From Gymnogyps californianus (lineage: Eukaryota > Chordata > Aves > Accipitriformes > Cathartidae), in the NCBI RefSeq assembly GCF_018139145.2, contig NC_059478.1, forward strand, positions 13,251,001 to 13,315,000: a stretch of DNA of 64,000 bases. The letters are read 5' to 3'. The translations under genes were made by a program, and so were the position numbers. Numbering within the stretch: the stretch's first letter is position 1; each line of letters opens with the position of its first letter. A model generated the notes under the pieces. That model saw only the letters and a list, made by a program, of their open reading frames with translations. It made no database searches and had not been told where the DNA came from. Of the stretch, positions 61,668 to 64,000 are shown piece by piece.

Positions 61668-61693
<26 letters not shown>
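61668..61693 (+). repeat. Poly(A) run, A26
   Basis: Uninterrupted A26. Like the A27 run at 19297 it has no recognised retroposon attached. It also creates a spurious phenylalanine run in a minus-strand open frame. Confidence 0.95.
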
Positions 61694-63482
61694 TCTGTCT
61701 TCTGTACCCATGATCAGGAAAGTCTAAAAAAATCCCTTGGTTTATTAAAAGACCTTGTTGGATCAAGTACCAAAATCTTGATGTCCTTCCACCCCTCCCC
61801 AAAGCTGTTGTCGCTTATACCAACTTGAGACTTGTTTCTTGGCAGTTTGTCTGTCCATTTGTTCCTGTTCTAGGTGACATTGGCTGAATCTTGCATGATT
61901 TAAAATATATAAATCATGTTCCAATGGTTATCTGTTCCAAAAGGAAAAGAGGGACAAGTGGCTGAACTAGTTGGACATACCTATCTGTATCTCTTACCCT
62001 CATCTATAAATGCTAAGGAATGGTATTTAAAAGTACAGTTACATAGATTAAAATATCTAATAACATATTAGAGGAAGCACTGTATAACCCTGTAAAACTG
62101 CTGCTTTCCCAGCCGCTTTTTCTTTTGTCTTCCGTATTCAACTTGTCAACCATCTCTTTTTAGTAGTGCTGAACAGAAGGTACTGCCAGGTATCTTATCA
62201 GATGTGTATGCTTCTGATGAAAAGCCTTCAATAGCATGTTTAAAATTCCTTTAGATTTGGGGTGCCAGAGCACAAGGAAAAAGTGTGAGAAAAATCCTTT
62301 AGTTTATGCCATGTTTCTGAAAAGGTAAAATTGTACATAGTAGGACCACTACTGAAAAATGCTGGTGACTTGAGAAATCAGTAGCTTCTTGTGTTTTCTT
62401 TTCATGTCAGATGTTTTCGATTGAGTACATGATCAACTACTGTCTGCTTTGCAACGTATTCAGTATTATGTACTATGGCACTAGAAATGACAGTACAGGT
62501 ATTTGCCATGAGAATTTGAATCCTAAGGAAACAATTTTGCGGTCTACAGTGTGAACAGTAAATGACAGGTGCACAGGTCTTTTCTTCACTCTTCCATTTC
62601 ATGATGTTTAAAGTGTCTATTTTCATTTAAAAATGGAATATAAATTTGGGGAATGAATTAATAAGATTTGGGGAGCCAGAGTTCCGTGTGTTATATCATA
62701 TCCATTGTATTAGCAAATTAACCCAAGTATTCGACTTCCTTTCAGGAAAGAAAGTTCTCTGACTTGTCTGACAAATATTTAAAGCAGCCCAGAAGCCTAT
62801 GCTGTGGTCATCTCTTTCTAGAAAAAAAAAAAAGACCAAATCACATTTTCTGTTTTGTGTGGAGGCTATTTTAACAGCTCTGCAATGCCTCACTGTGCTA
62901 ATGCAGTAGTACTGTATTTCTGAACATAATATGCTGTCATTGAGATGGAAGTAATGAGACTACATAATCTTTATAGTGTGCAGCAACAAAACACCCACTA
63001 AGATATTTTACAAAATACATTTGTTTCATTTTTTTTTTCTTTTTGCTCAGGTTCATTTTTGGAGGGAATGTGGGAGTGAGCACTGGCACACAATGTAGGA
63101 CTTTTTTAAGGGTTGGACTGAGTATGAACCATAGATATTGTAGTTCTAACTTTTCTTAAACACGTGAAATGTAATAAATATTTATCAGGAAAGGAGATTT
63201 TACATTCAGTGCTGTCTTCACCATGAAAACTGATAGAAGTAAGTTCTAAACGAAGTTAAGCAGGGAAACAAACAGCTCTGTTACTATTTGTGTCTGCAAT
63301 TTCCGAAGTTTCATACTGGTGATACTCCTGTTCTATCCTTCAGTCCTGGCTTTTTACTAAGACCTTCTGTATAAATAATAGTAATACTAATAATCAGTGT
63401 ATTCCTAAATGTTTGTTGCAGATTGTTACCTACAGATAAACAACTTGCATGTGATAATCCATGCTTATGAATGTGCTTCTGA
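61694..63482. other. Unique sequence, no gene seen
   Basis: There is no supported gene. An A12 run lies at 62822-62833. Nothing else is seen. Confidence 0.5.
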
Positions 63483-63526
63483 TTTTTTTCTTTTTTTTTT
63501 TTTTTCCCCCCTTTGGTGTCCTCCAG
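63483..63526 (+). other. Strong 3' splice-site-like context
   Basis: A polypyrimidine tract (T7 C T15 C6 TTT) is followed by GGTGTCCTCCAG, with the AG at 63525-63526. In form this is a near-ideal vertebrate splice acceptor. Downstream, one frame (CTG GCT CTT AAC TTG GGG...) stays open for about 16 codons to a TAA at about 63577. I recognise no protein in it. It may equally be a chance CAG after a T/C homopolymer. Confidence 0.25.
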
Positions 63527-64000
63527 CGCTGGCTCTTAACTTGGGGATAGTGAAGTCTATCTCCTCCAGTGCTTTATAATCCTTTGTAAAATCTTCCGAG
63601 TGTAATTTTCATCTTGGGCTAAGCATGGACGATGCATGTGCTAGCACTAAGCCCAGCAGTGAAATGTACTAGCACAAGAAGTATACTGTGTCTGCACACT
63701 AGTCCTCCATGGCAATTTTTATGGCTGTCCCTGAGCTTGCAGAGAATGACCATGCAGCAGCCCAGGCAGACTGCACAAGACAGCGTGTAAGAAATATTTA
63801 GAGACTGTTGACTTGTGATTTCATTCCTGAGATGAGCTGTAAGGATTGATTGTATAACTGTGTGCTTCACTCCCTGTCCCATTTTTTTTATGGTGAGAAA
63901 ACTTGTTACAGAGTTCTTGTGCTTTCATTTACATGTGCACCAGCCTTTGGCAGGTATTTCGCTGCTTAATGTCAAGGTTGTGGACGTGAGCATTTGGCAA
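63527..64000. other. Right edge, no gene seen
   Basis: A possible exon could begin at 63527 if the upstream acceptor is real, but no coding content is recognised. The 87-codon minus frame at 63619-63882 has no domain. Confidence 0.4.

Noticed and set aside
1..64000. Endogenous retrovirus
   Set aside because: No paired LTRs, primer-binding site, or gag/pol/env-like motifs were seen.
1..64000. CpG island or obvious promoter
   Set aside because: CpG is sparse throughout; GC-richer patches are short and not CpG-dense.
1..64000. Bacterial-type operons, CRISPR arrays or phage
   Set aside because: Composition, CR1 elements and lack of dense ORFs show vertebrate nuclear DNA; no regularly spaced direct repeats were seen.

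Overview
This window looks like nuclear DNA from a bird. The strongest evidence is several fragments of CR1, the LINE family that dominates avian repeats. Their 3' ends carry the typical CR1 signature: a phrase of the type 'ggttggaagggacctctggaggtcatc' on one strand, or 'gttggactagatgacctt' on the other, next to short ATTCTATG/CACAGAATCACAGA-like terminal repeats. The background is visibly AT-rich, with many short A, T, AT and G/C homopolymer tracts. I did not compute base composition.

I find no protein-coding gene, rRNA, tRNA or recognisable structured RNA that I can defend. All open frames are short (140 codons or fewer), scattered over both strands, and resemble no family I know, apart from those that fall inside CR1 copies. 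The window is therefore best read as intergenic DNA or the interior of a very large intron. I cannot tell which, and I do not recognise the locus. The species cannot be narrowed below 'bird' from what I can see.

Layout: 1-2.4 kb unique AT-rich sequence; 2.43-3.06 kb a plus-strand fragment of CR1 ORF2 (C-terminal reverse-transcriptase region) with a frameshift and no 3' UTR; 3.1-19.8 kb unique sequence with homopolymers, a duplicated 17-mer, a small inverted repeat and two motif-dense candidate regulatory stretches; 19.86-20.99 kb a composite of three CR1 pieces (plus, minus, plus); 21-44.3 kb unique sequence with a 62-bp pure A/T tract, a 43-bp near-perfect palindrome, a 23-bp perfect palindrome, a C-run and A/C-rich tracts; 44.35-44.51 kb an old, degenerate CR1-like 3' end; 45.3-45.8 kb a motif-dense candidate regulatory stretch; 47.8-48.0 kb a weak exon-like open stretch; 52.7 kb a short minus-strand CR1 3' end; 56.66-56.79 kb an extreme G/T-only strand-asymmetric tract; 59.9-61.5 kb the best candidate cluster of non-coding regulatory sequence; 63.48-63.53 kb a near-ideal 3' splice-site context at the right edge.

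No previously undescribed multi-gene system is visible. The observations most worth checking are the candidate conserved non-coding cluster near 60-61.5 kb, the 28.16 kb palindrome, the nested CR1 composite, and the splice-acceptor-like edge feature. Regulatory and exon suggestions here are impressions from reading the sequence, not computed conservation.
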